From assembly GCF_032062135.1 (NCBI RefSeq), contig NC_092862.1, positions 62,323,039-62,387,038 on the forward strand: a DNA stretch of 64,000 bases. The letters are read 5' to 3'. Origin of the DNA: Pyxicephalus adspersus. Its lineage: Eukaryota > Chordata > Amphibia > Anura > Pyxicephalidae. The notes under the pieces were generated by a model, which saw only the letters and a program-made list of their open reading frames with translations, did no database searches and was not told where the DNA came from. The translations under genes and the position numbers were made by a program. This document shows positions 1 to 12,046 of the stretch, one piece after another (positions within the stretch are counted from its first letter, which is position 1; each line of letters starts with the position of its first letter).

Positions 1-315
1 TGTTACATTTGGAGGAAAGGCATCTAAATAGGTATTTGTAAATCTGTTTAATCATTTCTATAAAAGTGCATAGTTCCATCAAAGTGGACTGCCCCATTGG
101 TGACATTACTAAGCCCCTTCCTTTAAAATTCAGATAGTTGTTTTTGATCAGCAGGGCCTCTATGGGTCACTGGGTCGTGGGGAAAAATAAAACTAACTGT
201 AGTGGTTAAAATCTTAGCATCTCCAGATGGTCTGCCATTTGAAACACTTCAATACACTTCCAACTTCTTCAGCAAACACCTGTCAAAAATGTTGTTACAA
301 GAAACACACTAAAGC

Positions 316-477
316 TTAAAGCTGCGTACACACGTCAGATTTTTCTTGCCCGATAATCGGCATCGGCCAGATATCGGGCGAGAATCTGGCGTGTGTACAG
401 TCGGCACACGACTGTACACACGCCAGTCGGCACACGACTTTCCAACGACAAAAATTGCACGTGTGTACGCAGCTTAA
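316..477. mobile_element. MITE, 'GCTGCGTACACACG' TIR family, copy 1
   Basis: Short non-autonomous element with inverted ends GCTGCGTACACACG (left) and CGTGTGTACGCAGC (right). TTAA occurs at both outer edges, at 316-319 and 474-477, so a TTAA target site is possible here, although other copies do not all show it. The inside holds GATAATCGGCATCGGCCAGAT and its near-complement. At least five related copies lie further right (36313, 38237, 47090, 47369 and 50059, plus a worn one near 52110). No coding capacity. The superfamily is unresolved. Confidence 0.8.
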
Positions 478-2434
478 CATTTGTCTGATTAACAGACTAC
501 TACAGAATAACTCCCGTGAACTGAAATGCGTTCCTTTACTGATCTGCGGTTCTCACCTGGTGTGCTGACAGAAGGCAGAACTGCCCGGGATGACAAAATT
601 TTGTGCCTCAGTATAAATTAAACTCTTATGGCAGGGGAATACCTAAAATTTGACATGCCTGACTTGTATTTGAGAAAAACTGATCCAATAAAAAAAAAAA
701 AAACACTGGAAAGAAAGTTTGTAAAGGATACACTAAAGGTCTATGGAACACCTCCAAGTTGCCATATCTAAAGGAAATATTTGGTCTTTTTTGACAGATT
801 TATGAAATTAGAATTGCTGCAGTTTCAAACAAAAATATTTGTAATAACACTGATTTTAAAAAAGGGCTTATGTAACAATTATGAATAATATATACAGTAC
901 ATTTTTAGCATACGTTTATCTCCCTGCTGAAATTTATAAGTAATTTAGTAATATTTGATTTTCTCGTAGTTAAAAACCTGACATTCGTATTGCATCTGTG
1001 TATAGGATCAGGGGGAAATTACAGAAATAATACAGGTGTTTATTTGCAATATTTTCAAATGCATTTTATTTTATAGGAAACTTAAAAATGAATGAAATAG
1101 CTCTTTAATACTTAACTGAAATTCCAGATCATTATTGGAACACAACCTTGAAGGAGTCACGATATTGTTTGTTAAGTTAACAAAGCAACCAACTCTTGAT
1201 AAGATAAATACAAATACCAAAGTGTGCTATGGATAAAAAGAGAAAGTAGAAAGCACATTGCCTGCATTATATGTAATCACTTTATAACATAGTTACATAG
1301 TCAGTTAGGTTGAAAAAGTCTATCACGTTCAACCAATAGGGGAAATTAACATATCCCAGGTATAAACATTATGGATATAGTTGATCTAGAGGAAGGCAAA
1401 AAATCCCTGATACAATTTGCTCCAACAGGGGAAAAAAATCCTTCCTAAATGATGAATTACATAGTGTGAAGCCCTATAAAAGTGCATAATGAATTCAATG
1501 ACTAAGGCAGCATAAAGTCAAAAAAATGTTCTTAGGATCATCTTGCAATTCCTTTGTAATTATGGGATTAAATATTTTGATAAGGGAGGGGATATACTCT
1601 ACTAAAATGCATCAGTCTCCATCTGCTGTCTTTTTTCTTGAGTCTCAACAGTTGTGGTGCCTATAATATTTGGCATCTGTAAATTCTTGATCCTCATGCT
1701 ACATTTCTATATTTGTTCTGACCAAAGCCATATTCTGAACTGGGCCACCCTTACATCTACTGAGCCCCAATGTTGTTGTGTAAAACATTGTATAAATATG
1801 CTGGGGATTTCTTGGTGCTCGCAGATTTTTTTTTTAACTAGAGGAAGGGCCCTATAATACAAACAGACCACAACCATTAATCCTGCTCCCTACAGATGCT
1901 GGGGACCTGTAATACACTGCTTGTATTGTAGGCCAAGGAGTAAGCTCTTAGGGCTAGAACAATTTTCTTAGCCACGGTCCCTCCTGAGGTTGCTAGGGTA
2001 TCCTTAAACACTAAGCTGTGTCAGACTGAAACATGATACCATTTACATGGACCACTAATGTAAGGGGTCAATCTACACCATTAATTTTAAGGGACACTAC
2101 AATATTACTGTCATTTATTGTAGGATATAATTATTTTTTCCGGATTATTACAGAAAATACTTTTGGTCTATAAAGCAGGTGCATGGTAAAATATTGGGCC
2201 AAGGTGTGACATATTCTAGGTTTACTGCATTCTTTATTATGTACTGTGAGCTGTAGGTATAATCATTTTTAGCATGAGTTTCCCTGAAAGCTGTAAAATA
2301 TTTCAAGGGTTCCTCAGGCTGGCCTAACACTTGCAGTACATACACTCTCAATGATCAGCACAATCTGTCTGCTACAGCTATTAAGCAATTTACTAATTAG
2401 TTATCTGCAATAGACTACTTACTCTATGAATATG
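478..2434. other. Non-coding AT-rich tract
   Basis: No supported gene. The only ORFs are about 67 codons with no recognisable domain. One dispersed repeat lies at 1291-1475. I looked here on the minus strand for exons 2 and 3 of the second gcnt2 copy and saw none. Confidence 0.5.
1291..1475. repeat. Dispersed interspersed repeat (tacatag...gttcaacc type)
   Basis: The sequence has a layout I recognise as a common interspersed repeat of frog genomes: ACATAGTTACATAG, then AGGTTGAAAAAG, GTTCAACC, GAGGAAGGCAAAAAA and finally GGGGAAAAAAATCCTTCCT. Recognition is from memory of the pattern. The class is not established, the element is diverged, and its ends are approximate. Confidence 0.55.
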
Positions 2435-2779
2435 TACCGTATTTTTCGGCGTATAAGACGCACTTTTTCTTCCCCAAAACTGGGGGGGAAAAGTGGGTGC
2501 GTCCTATATGGCGAATGCAAGTTTTAAAAATAAATAAAACCGGTAACATACTTACCCGATACCGCGATCCCACGATCCTGTGTGCTTCTGCGATCTTCTC
2601 TCCTCTCCTCCTGGCTGCAGCGCGGATAAATTGGCACAGAGTGATCAGAAGGGGATAAATTGGCACAGGGTGATCAGAAGGGGAATAATCTTTTAGAATC
2701 TTTTTTTTCTAGATTTTCCTCCTTTAAAATTGGGTGCGTCTTATATGCCGGAGCGTCTCATACGCCGAAAAATACGGTA
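2435..2779. mobile_element. TA-flanked MITE with CCGTATTTTTCGG TIRs
   Basis: Starts TACCGTATTTTTCGGCGTAT and ends with the near-exact reverse complement, GCCGAAAAATACGGTA. The element is 345 bases with the flanking TA dinucleotides. A TA target site with this type of inverted end fits a Tc1/mariner-like non-autonomous element, but the superfamily is inference. An inner second motif, ATAAGACGCAC, is also inverted near the right end. No coding capacity. Confidence 0.8.
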
Positions 2780-2992
2780 AGTATATGTATAGGCAAAATT
2801 TGTAAATTTATTCTATGGTGCTTTGTCTGTTTGAGGATAGTCCCCTTTAATTCCCGTCCTGGAGAGACAACAATAAATGTCTAGAGGGGAATTCCTTTAA
2901 TTTATAGTTGTCAAACTAACAGGTGTGACCACTGACAAATTTCAATGCTGTTCTGATCAAAACGGTAAAATTGTGGATTATTCATCAAGTAC

Positions 2993-3001
2993 ATGTGTGT
3001 C

Positions 3002-3048
<47 letters not shown>
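2993..3048. repeat. Compound (TG)n(TA)n microsatellite
   Basis: About 12 TG units run directly into about 15 TA units. It is followed immediately by a purine-rich stretch that leads into the minisatellite at 3240. Confidence 0.95.
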
Positions 3049-3051
<3 letters not shown>

Positions 3052-3239
3052 GAGGGGGGATGCAGAGGTATTCAAAACTGCATGAGGAAAGAGGTTGAAG
3101 GGTGGAGCAATGATGAAGGGAAGGTGCAGAAGTGATTGTGGCGAATGAAGGGGTGCAGGGTGGTGCACAGGTGTCTAGTCATAAACGGCATAAAAGAGCT
3201 AAGTGGGTTAGGTGTTAAGTGGGTTATAAAGGTGGAAAG

Positions 3240-4210
3240 TGGTGGAAGGCAGGTACAGAGGTGAACAGTTGTAGAGGAGGAGAACAGAGGTGATCAGTGG
3301 TAGAGGTGAGAGGTTGGGGATCCTTGGAGGAGGTGAGGTGAGAGGTTGATGGTCCTCGGAGGAGGTGAGGTTGAGGATTTCTGGAGGAGGTGGGAGGTTG
3401 ATGATCAGTGGGGAAAGTGAGGAGTTGAGGATCCTTGGAGGAGGTGAGGTTTGAGATTTCTAGTGGAGGTGATAGGTTGGGGATCAGTGGAGAAGGTGAG
3501 AAGTCGAGGATTCTTGGTGGAGGTGAGAGGTTGATGATCTTTGGAGGAGGTGAGGTAAGAGGTTGAGGGCCCTTGGAGGAGGTGAAGTTGAGGATTTGCT
3601 GGAGGAGGTGAGAGGTTGAGGATTGTTGGAGAAGGTGAGGTGGGAGGTTGTGGGTCCTTGGAGGAGGTGGGGTTGAGGATTTATTGAGGAGGTTGAAGGT
3701 TGAGGATCAGTGGTGGAGGTTGAGGATTTCTGGAGGTGGTGAAAGGTTGAGGATCAGTGGGGAAGGTGAGAGTTTGAGGATCCTTGGTGGAGGTGAGGTT
3801 CAGGATTTCTGTCAGAGGTGGGAGGCTGGGGATCAGTGGAGAAGTTGAGGAATTTTGGAGGTGGTAAAGTAAGAGGTTAAGGATCATTGAAATAGGTGAG
3901 GTTCAGGATTTCTGGAGGAGGTGGGAGGCTGAGGATCAGTGGAGAAGGTGAGAGGTTGAGGAATTTTAGAGGTGGTGAAGTAAGAGGTTAAGGATACTTG
4001 GAGGAGGTAAGGTTCAGGATTTCTGGAGGAAGTGGGAGGCTGAGGATAAGTGAAGTAGGTGAGAGGTTGAAGATTCTTGGAGGACATGAGAGGTAGAGGA
4101 TCCCTGGAGGAGGTGAGGTAAGAGGTTAAGGATCCTTGGAAGAGGTGAGGTTAAGGATTTCTGGAGGAAATGGGAGGTTGAGGATCAGTGAGGAAGGTGA
4201 GAGGGTGACA
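3240..4210. repeat. G-rich minisatellite (GAGGTTGAGGAT family)
   Basis: About 1 kb of imperfect tandem units built from blocks such as GGAGGTGAG, AGGTTGAGGAT, TTTCTGGAGGAGG and CAGTGG. Basic units are roughly 35-45 bases, grouped in larger units of about 80-140 bases. The plus strand is almost pyrimidine-poor, with G and A in long runs. Short open frames on both strands (for example 3648-3848 plus and 3884-4087 minus) are by-products of the repeat and not genes. Confidence 0.9.
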
Positions 4211-4671
4211 AAAGCTGTAGATATTACTAACAGATAAGACGTGCAATGATGAGTGATGGAATCCCTGACTGATTTAATCAGCCCTGATAAACTAGAGTTG
4301 AAGACATTAAGTTTAAAATCACTCTTTTTTTAAGGCTCAAAACATTGGTTCTTTGTCTGCAGAAAAGAATGTAATAGAAGGATTTCAGTTTTGGTAATGA
4401 TTGTGTTGAGGTTTAAATATATCTAGACTTTGTTGTGGCTCAGCAATTCATTCAAAATTATTGGATGCAAAGACTGGCACTTGTGTTGGCTCAGGTTCTA
4501 GTTCAATTTGCTACATTACTCTTCCTCCTAAAAAGAAATATATTCTGACTACATGTATGTGTTTTCTGTGGTCACATAGTGGCTATGTGTGTAAGGTACA
4601 TTTGGAAATGTGTTCAACACATTGCACAACTGCTATACCAGAAAAACAAAAAAAAGGTTGGTAATAAAAAA

Positions 4672-5100
4672 GGGTTGATCTACTAAAGGAGGTAAGGCTG
4701 TTTAGTTATCAAGGAGAATTATCTCTCTGTAATGTAAAATAATTTACGTAGCTGAGAAAAGGGCATGCTTTATTAAAATGGGAAGGCAGACCTAGAATAG
4801 ATCTCCAGGATTAAAACTATTAGCCAAATATTTCCAATTTACTAGGGAAAAAAACAAAACAACAACATCACACATTCCAGGTTTTCTGGATCACCCAGGT
4901 TCTCCCATGATAGTCTATCTTCCCCAGCTCTACTGACTCTGTGACATCAACAACCCAGTCATGTGCAAGCAATCCATGCATGTGAGCTTTTTTGCAAAAT
5001 TATATTTTACCAGATTTACTCAACTAAGTGAATTATCCCTTGCAGTGTGATAATTCACTTTGCTAGGTGAATGGTCCAGACATCTTTAGTTAATCAACCC
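4672..5100. mobile_element. MITE with GGGTTGAT...ACTAAAG TIRs
   Basis: The left end GGGTTGATCTACTAAAGG is matched by the inverted right end CTTTAGTTAATCAACCC. The element is about 430 bases. A fragment of another MITE, the 'ggatcaccca' family also found at 23811, sits inside at about 4860-4945, so this is a nested structure. Target-site duplication is not clear. Confidence 0.65.
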
Positions 5101-5223
5101 TAATGTCTTTCTGACATATTTATCTATAGTAGGTAAGTAAAATAGATGTGTAAAGAGAGTCATGCCAATAAAGAATCCAGAGAATTAACACATGAAGACA
5201 TGTATATGGTGTTACAAAAATAC

Positions 5224-5285
5224 CTGCTTGTGCAAAGTACCATTTACAGCTGAAAGCACCTTCCGAATGTCAGACTTCTTTTGTG
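5224..5285 (-). other. Possible unassigned 62-base coding exon
   Basis: On the minus strand a 62-base segment has an acceptor-like AATATATTTCTAG before it and a donor-like CAG|GTATTT after it. It translates in one open frame as QKKSDIRKVLSAVNGTLHKQ, which has protein-like composition and no stop. I do not recognise the protein, and no neighbouring exon was found. A chance match to splice consensus in 64 kb is quite possible. Confidence 0.18.
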
Positions 5286-8200
5286 CTAGAAATATATAAT
5301 AAACAGCCTGATCTTTATTACACTATTAGGAAGTGCAACATACTGTAATCTGTTATCTTATATGTCTTGTAGTTCACTACAACTACTATATATCCATCAC
5401 TAACACACTGCAAAGGCTGACTCCCTTTTTTATCAATATGTTTATTAAAATTTTAAAGAAAACATACCTACAATGAACAAAATAGAACACAGATCTAAAA
5501 AATCCTGCAAAATAAACAAAATGCTAACATAATGGTAGCTTGCCTTAATATATATTGATATTGATATATATAGGTAATAACAACCTCACAATAAGGTCTG
5601 AAGAGAGGTTTAAAGAAGATCTAAAACACCCAAGGTCTGTCCTATCTAAAACCTGCACAAAATATCCATACTGATATTTGAAATAATAATGTCTGCTTTG
5701 TGGTCCCATTGTGGGAAATTTAAGGTAAAAGAAATACCTTAAAATTGAAAAAAAACCAAGGATATACAATAGTGCAATAAGATAAGGACACTTTCCATAT
5801 AAAATGACTGTTCTGATAGTAGTTAGTATTGTAAGGTTATGTTTTTACTAGCAGTGTAAGAAAATAACATTTAGTTCAATGCCTGCATACTTTTAAATCT
5901 TGAATAGTACCTTTCACCCCTGTCACGCTGGGCTGGTTAATATACAACTTGAGTAGAAAATGAAAATCTTTTAATTCTGACTTTGCTAATATCCATGTAT
6001 TGGTTCAGGGACTCTTTAATGTGAGATTTTATAGCGGTTCATAACTATCTTTCTTCTGCAGGAAAATGGTTAAATAAAACTGCAGATATTATAAGGTTTA
6101 AATGGATTCAACTATTTTACTATTTTAAAAAACAGCTTTTAAATTGGTGTATGTGTTGCTTGAAATTTAAACTCACTTGCGATCTGATTAAATTATTGTT
6201 ACAGAAGAATTGTCCTAAACCGGACATAAAATTGGACATCCAGTGCAAAGACAACTCCACCATCAAGTAATAGCTCCACCTATGCAAGGCAAAGCAAAAG
6301 CTTTGCTTTAATTCCATATCTACAGACATCTACTACAATTACCTGCTGAAAAAAAGAAATACCCCATGACTTGGGTGGGTTAATTCTCATTTAGCTTTAT
6401 TTATCAAGATGGTCAGGACATGTTTCAGCCTGGGTACATGAAACATCTTAATATCTATGACTAGACCAAGCTATTGGATGAAATGCATTACAATGAGAGC
6501 ACATTAATGCCCTGATCATGTGGGCCATTAAAAATTTTAAAGAAATGGGGAATGGGGGCTGGAGAAGTATTATTTTAGCTTACTGTACAAGCTATGACCT
6601 TAGCTATCTGGAGCTTATACTAATACTGCTGGCTGAACAGAATAGAGAGGGAGCTCATGAGCACCTCTGACAGCCAGAGACACCATGAGCATGATCGTTT
6701 GGCTTGGCTAAATGCTTTCGCTTATTTTTATGTAAAGTGAGCAGGAAAAAAAGCAGCACAAGCAGACACTGCCAGCTTTAACACCAGAACCATATAGACT
6801 GGAACAAGTTTTCTTACCTTTGAATGCTGACTCCCCTCCCAAAACTAATACTAATGGGCATCTGCCTAATTCTATAGATAGAAGATCATTTTACCCAGCC
6901 TGAAAAACTGCAATCTTGTATCAATGAGAGGATCTGTTATCAGAGAAAGTCACGTGTCTTTCATTCATACTTGGCCTAGTAACCATTTATACAACACCCT
7001 GCATCAATCAGTCATTGGTATCATATTCCAGGAGCACTGTTACAGATTCAATGGAAGATATATGGGGAACTGCCGAATCTATAGGTAAAAAAAAAAACAC
7101 ACACAAATGCAATCTCTTCTGCATGAGATAATTAAAAGCATGTTTTAAAGAATAGGTTTTGGTGTTATCACTAGACATACAATATACGATATTTACAATT
7201 CAGCAAAAGCACTGAATCCATCAAGAATCAATAAAAAGTGCTTTCTATTATTTATTGTAATCAATATTAGGCACAAGGTCAATCAACTGTTATACAGACC
7301 AATTATCAAACCAGTGGATGGTACATTGAATACTTGGAGTAGATCACAATCATTATTTTGTATGTCTATCTTGTCAAAAGAACGACAAATAAAATCCATG
7401 TTCCTGCCAGAGCTACTACATAACCTCTACCCCTGGCAATCTTTGTCAGATGAAATCATTATCTAAAATAATATATTTAGCCTATGACAATTGCAGCACT
7501 ATCCATTGCTCAGTACTTTTTATAATCACATGATCCTTTTATAATCACAAAATCCTTATTTCCCATGTGAATGTATATTTTGTCATCTTGTTGCTATACA
7601 ACTGCAAAACAGTTTAATGCTTCATGTTAAAAGTGGAAGTGCTGTGTGCATTTGCAAGATCAGTATACAATTCTCACCCTATACAGTGTCTGCAAATGTT
7701 TTCAAAGTTTTCTCAGTATTCATGTTTGAAGCTTTTATTCAGTTTTTATTTAGGTTTATTAGGTATTTTACAGCCCAGAACTATAAAAGATCTTTTTAGT
7801 GCCTGAGATTCTACATGTAGCAGCAGCCACATACCATGTGCAAGCAGACACCAACGACCAAAAATGACACTACCTGGAATCTTGTGACCATCTCAACTAA
7901 GACACAAGAAATTAGTCATTTCTATATCAGTTGACAGGGAAAGCACACAATAAAATGTATTGTGTAATACTTTTTACAGCCACGTCAATATGAAACTAAA
8001 TTTTAAATAATGAGTGATAATTTTCTGCCATTCAGCATACCCGTAATCTTCTATAGTTTCCTATTCATTCAGGGTGAACTCACACAATGCTAGTCACCAT
8101 GAATCTTTGGAAAGTTAATTATTTCCCTGTCACTGAACCTGCTGCGGCAACCTTCTTAAGCATTTTGACCTCATTTTCAATTTTGGCTGATGTTTAAACA

Positions 8201-8724
8201 TTACATGTGAGTCGTTAGTAATTTAGAATGTTTCCTATTGCAAATCTTGATTTCCTGTCATTGATTTGTAACTGAAATACTGTGGCTAACATTTAACCCC
8301 TTCAAGAGGAAATGTTTTTTTTTTTTATCTTACTTGCAGCTGAGATATTGTCCAAATATTATTTTGTGTCTCTTGCAGAGGCTAAGGGAACAGTGGGGGC
8401 CCTATTCTTTTAAAGCTTTCATACTGTTCGGTATATTAGAAACAAAGAAGTATTTAATAAATATTCCTGAAGCCTAAAAGCAAACTAATTTGTAAAATTA
8501 TAAGGGAAAATAAACTTTGTGCTTAGTTCACCATATAACTCTTTAATGATGCGATCTCTTCCAAATCTAGTTTGTGCTGGCTGATTATCAGATGTAGGAG
8601 AAAATTAAATCTGCTTGCCAAAAGCAGTTAGACCGAATTGACCCATATCTTATTAAAGGCTAGGGAAACACAAAGCAAAAGGAGCCTGAAAAGCCCACAC
8701 TTACCTTCAATTTCACCTATAAGG

Positions 8725-8802
8725 GTCTCCTGCCATCTGTGGCCCCCAAATAACTTGCCACGTACCGGCACTGGTCCATAGCCCAGGGGTTGGGGACCTC
8801 TG
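8725..8802. mobile_element. Truncated hAT-like MITE end
   Basis: The segment ending GGGGTTGGGGACCTCTG matches the right end of the complete hAT MITEs at 46691-47024 and 60415-60798 (GGTTGGGGACCGCTG). The left end is missing, so it is a fragment of that family. Confidence 0.55.
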
Positions 8803-9977
8803 GCTCAGAATACTCGATAAGTAAAGTTTGCCGTTTAACATATAGTAATGGTATAGGTTTAATAGTTAGCTGTACAGTAAGAGTCCAGGACCATATTACA
8901 ACCATCAGGATAGAGAATTGGTGGAGGACATCCCTGTCAGCCTCTCGCTGCTCGAACCTAAATGTTCTTAGCTCTTTAGACATTTCTGGTACAGATGCCA
9001 GGTGCTAAAGCAGATCTTGCATCTCTGTCCCTTCTCCAGTTTTAGAAACAGCCTCAAAATAGGAAATACCAAGCTTACAAACAAAGTCATGGGTAAAGTT
9101 AAAGATGGCTATAAGAGCTTGCTGCTAACTTATGAAAAAACAAAAAAACTTAATCTGCATATAAGTAACATTGCTATTTTGTTTGCTAAAGCTGTAATAT
9201 GAAGAAAAAAAGAGTGTTTCTAAAGCAGCTGAAAAAGTACTGTATACCCCCATGTGGATTTGAATGAATAATGAAACGTATCTAGAGAAGCACATTCTTC
9301 AAATAAACCAGTGCACCTTCAGCAGCAGCACGAGGATAGCTGAAGTATAACCAAATTAAAGCCCCACAGACGTCTGATGAGCATCAGAGAATTGTTGCTG
9401 GATATGATCTTTTATGATCGTTTCCAGAAACAGATGAACAAATGAGCGCTGTACACATAGCACCGTTCTGTTTAATGGGAGATGGAAGGAAGGAGGATGA
9501 GTTAGTAGCATTGTGAAATGCTCCTGAAATGTACAGTGGTTGTTCCCAATTGGTGATTCATCAGTTGTCTGCAATAAAACATACTTACCTGCCTGTTCCT
9601 TATTCTTTTTTTACAAGTACACTGAGCTGCACAGTTCAGAGTGCTATACCGGGAAAGTTTTTTGAGGCTTATCTCTTAGTTAATATTATATACATTAAAA
9701 ATGCATACAGTTATACTTGCAGACATAAAAGAACCAATATTTAGATTGATTGTCAACTAACGAAGCTGGAACTAAATATTGAAACTGACACCTTTTTAAT
9801 TTCTACACGAATTGAACACTAACTTCTTACAGTGGTTGAAAGAACAATGAATCTATATTGATCAATTATCCTTTTAAAGGATGCCTAATGGAACATAATT
9901 CTTTAATTGGCCATTGTGCTGAGGCTTATTATTGGGAAAGGCCATACACACATTACCGCAGAAAGTATAGAATATGC

Positions 9978-10144
9978 CAGGGTTCTCCCTAGGCCCTTTT
10001 AGCTGGGTGTACCACCTGGCACTTTTCAGCACCCACCCGGCTGTTTTTGGGTGGTTACTAAAGAGTTTGGTCACAATACAGGGGCTCCCACCCACCTACA
10101 ATTTCTTCCCACCCGGCTTAAAAAAATTTCTGGGTTGAGCACTG
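9978..10144. mobile_element. 167-base MITE with TATGC target duplication
   Basis: Begins CAGGGTTCTCCCTAGG and ends GGTTGAGCACTG, flanked on both sides by TATGC (9973-9977 and 10145-10149). CAG...CTG ends suggest a hAT-like element, though five bases is shorter than the usual eight. A second copy in reverse orientation lies at 34119-34274. Confidence 0.75.
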
Positions 10145-10271
10145 TATGCAATAAAAAGAAAAGATACTTTGTATTTACTTGTTAATGTACAGGTCATATG
10201 TTTGTTTACATACAACATGGCCTTTCTTTAGGAATGAATGGGAGTTTCACAAATAAAATTATTCTTAATAT

Positions 10272-10415
10272 CATTATTATTATTATTATTATTAATAATA
10301 ATAATAAGAAGAATAAACAGTATTTATGTAGCGCCAAAATATTACGCAGCGCTGTACATTAATCAGGGGATGCAAATGACAGACAGATACAGACAGTGAC
10401 ACAGGAGGAGGAAGA
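10272..10415 (-). repeat. L2-like retroelement 3' tail, copy 1
   Basis: Read on the minus strand it holds GTGTCACTGTCTGTATCTGT, then CATTTGCATCCCC, GTACAGCGCTGCGTAATAT, GGCGCTACATAAATA and a trinucleotide tail (TTA/TAA) at 10273-10305. This is a dispersed 3' tail shared with 21990, 23371, 25693 and 32683, and it resembles the tails of L2-type LINEs and the SINEs that borrow them. No reverse transcriptase is attached. Confidence 0.75.
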
Positions 10416-11118
10416 GATATATATGTACACAAGTACGTGCCCACCTGGGTCAGTCTCCAGCAACTACTCCCCATCACCCCCTCTTTGGCCAGTGGCCATG
10501 TAATTACTGAACATGTGCACGGCAGCCCCCACACCTGACATTATTCTTAGGGTGTAACAAATGCTGAGAATAAGCTGGGCAGTGTACACATAAAATAAAT
10601 GATTGCTTGGAGCTAAGGTAAAAAGATAATTGTCACAAGAGGCTTTTTTATTTTTAGTCTTTAGTTCCGCTTTAAAGATTAACTTTACAAAAGTAACCCT
10701 TTAGGTACCAAAGACTATAACAGATACAAAAGTAATGGCTTTAAAAGCATGAAAAATAGGAAGCAATGATTGTATTCACAGATGAGGAAGTTTTGCTGAC
10801 TCTAACTTTTATTCAATACCTTCTCATTAGGGGACATTGACTTCCCTTTCCGGGCACCAAGACAACTATAACTTTCTATAGGCCACTTATTGCTGTTATA
10901 ACAGGTGCTTTTTTTTCTGTTTGTACAAGCTTTTTTTCAGTATACAACAAAGGAAGCTAACTCATATATTGCCATATTTCTGTATACATTGTCAAAGCAT
11001 AACTAGCGTCAGTAATATATTACAAGACAGAAACGGGCAGTAAAGAATGCTATTTTGTGTTTGCCTTTATAAGGTAAACATGTCATTTGACAAATGTAGG
11101 CCAAGGATGCTTACATAC
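10416..11118. other. Intron sequence after gcnt2 copy B exon 1
   Basis: Non-coding. If copy B is spliced like copy A, this is the start of its first intron, beginning GTATGTAAG at 11118 on the minus strand. A MITE-like end (TTTAGTTCCGCTTTAAAG) ends near 10677. Confidence 0.5.
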
Positions 11119-12046
11119 CTGCCATTCTATTCAGTGTCACCCAGTAGTGCTCGTCAGGGCTGTAGGTATCCTTGGACCATGTCAGCAGATCTTTAGCTCT
11201 CTGATCTTCCAGGATGAACTCGGTAAACTCTCTTGTCAATGCAACATAGGCAGTGCCAAAGTAAATGGTGATATTGTTCGGAGGAGGGGGCTTTAGGGTA
11301 TTAGTCCTTAGTACCTGGGCATGTACAATATCCTCTCGGTGGACGTATTTAGTCCGGGGGATGGCGTGACCGGGGGGCAGAACCCCAGGGGTGATATTTT
11401 TCCCTTTAAATTTTTTCAAATGCTCCATGATCTCCCTATTTGTCTTTAAAGGGAAATCCTGTCCACATGTATTGATCACATATTTCCATTTCACCTCGAA
11501 TTTTAGCAGATCTTTGATGCAGTTCATATCGGCCTGAAGTCTGGAGATCCCAGCATACACCACAGGCTCGGTTTTGGAGGCGAGAAATGCGTTAGGAAAA
11601 CAATCCACAAGTTGACTTACCGCTTGCAGGTAATCGGGCCCGGCCTTCTCATCCACATGGATGCAGTAAAGGTTCTGGGGCATATAGATGGCCCTGAACA
11701 GTCTCTCGAAGGTGTCAAATTCTTTATGTATGGTCATCATATAAGCTAATGGGAAGGCGGCCTCTTCATCGGACAGGGGCGCCGTGATGTAATGGTTTTG
11801 TCGGAGGTATTCCTGACAATTGGAAGTGTGGTACAGCCCGGTCAGGGTGGGCTCATAAGAAGATTTCTTCCCATGAAATAAGGCGTCACAGGATTCCAGC
11901 AGGAGGAATTTCTCTTCAGTAGCATTATAACGATGAAAAACTCTCCAATTAAACAGCTTACTGTTATAATATAACAGCAGGAGGGTGACACTGAGCACAG
12001 GGATTGGGAACATGCATCGTATCCAAGAAGTCATTATTACATACAC
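11119..12046 (-). CDS. gcnt2: gcnt2-like first coding exon, tandem copy B
   Basis: First exon of an I-branching beta-1,6-N-acetylglucosaminyltransferase (GT14), a Golgi type II membrane enzyme that adds GlcNAc in beta-1,6 linkage to poly-N-acetyllactosamine. It encodes 309 residues plus one base. A short cytosolic tail is followed by a hydrophobic segment at about residues 12-27, a stem, and the catalytic domain with [32 protein letters not shown] and SPDEHYW. The Glu of the last motif (about 299) aligns with the catalytic base known in this family. The exon ends ATGGCAG|GTATGT in phase 1, exactly as in copy A at 62055. I used the first ATG; a second Met at residue 5 is also possible. It lies about 32 kb downstream of copy A exon 3 on the same strand, so its exons 2 and 3 must be left of the window if it is a gene. 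No stops or frameshifts in the exon. Confidence 0.88.

Larger units (their letters stand above)
5101..9977. other. Non-coding tract left of gcnt2 copy B
   Basis: Mostly anonymous AT-rich sequence. It holds a possible orphan exon (5224-5285), a LINE-like A-tail fragment near 5430-5520 and a truncated hAT end near 8725-8802. ORFs up to 88 codons (8717-8983 minus) have no domain I recognise. No second gcnt2 exon 2 or 3 was seen here. Confidence 0.45.

Noticed and set aside
3648..4087. ORFs of 66-68 codons on both strands
   Set aside because: They are generated by the G-rich minisatellite, and their low-complexity peptides follow the repeat units.
8717..8983. 88-codon minus-strand ORF as a transposase piece
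   Set aside because: Its start overlaps a truncated MITE end, and the remaining residues match no motif I know.
1..11118. Exons 2 and 3 of gcnt2 copy B
   Set aside because: I searched by eye on the minus strand for [10 protein letters not shown] and [10 protein letters not shown] coding segments and saw none, so they are probably left of the window.
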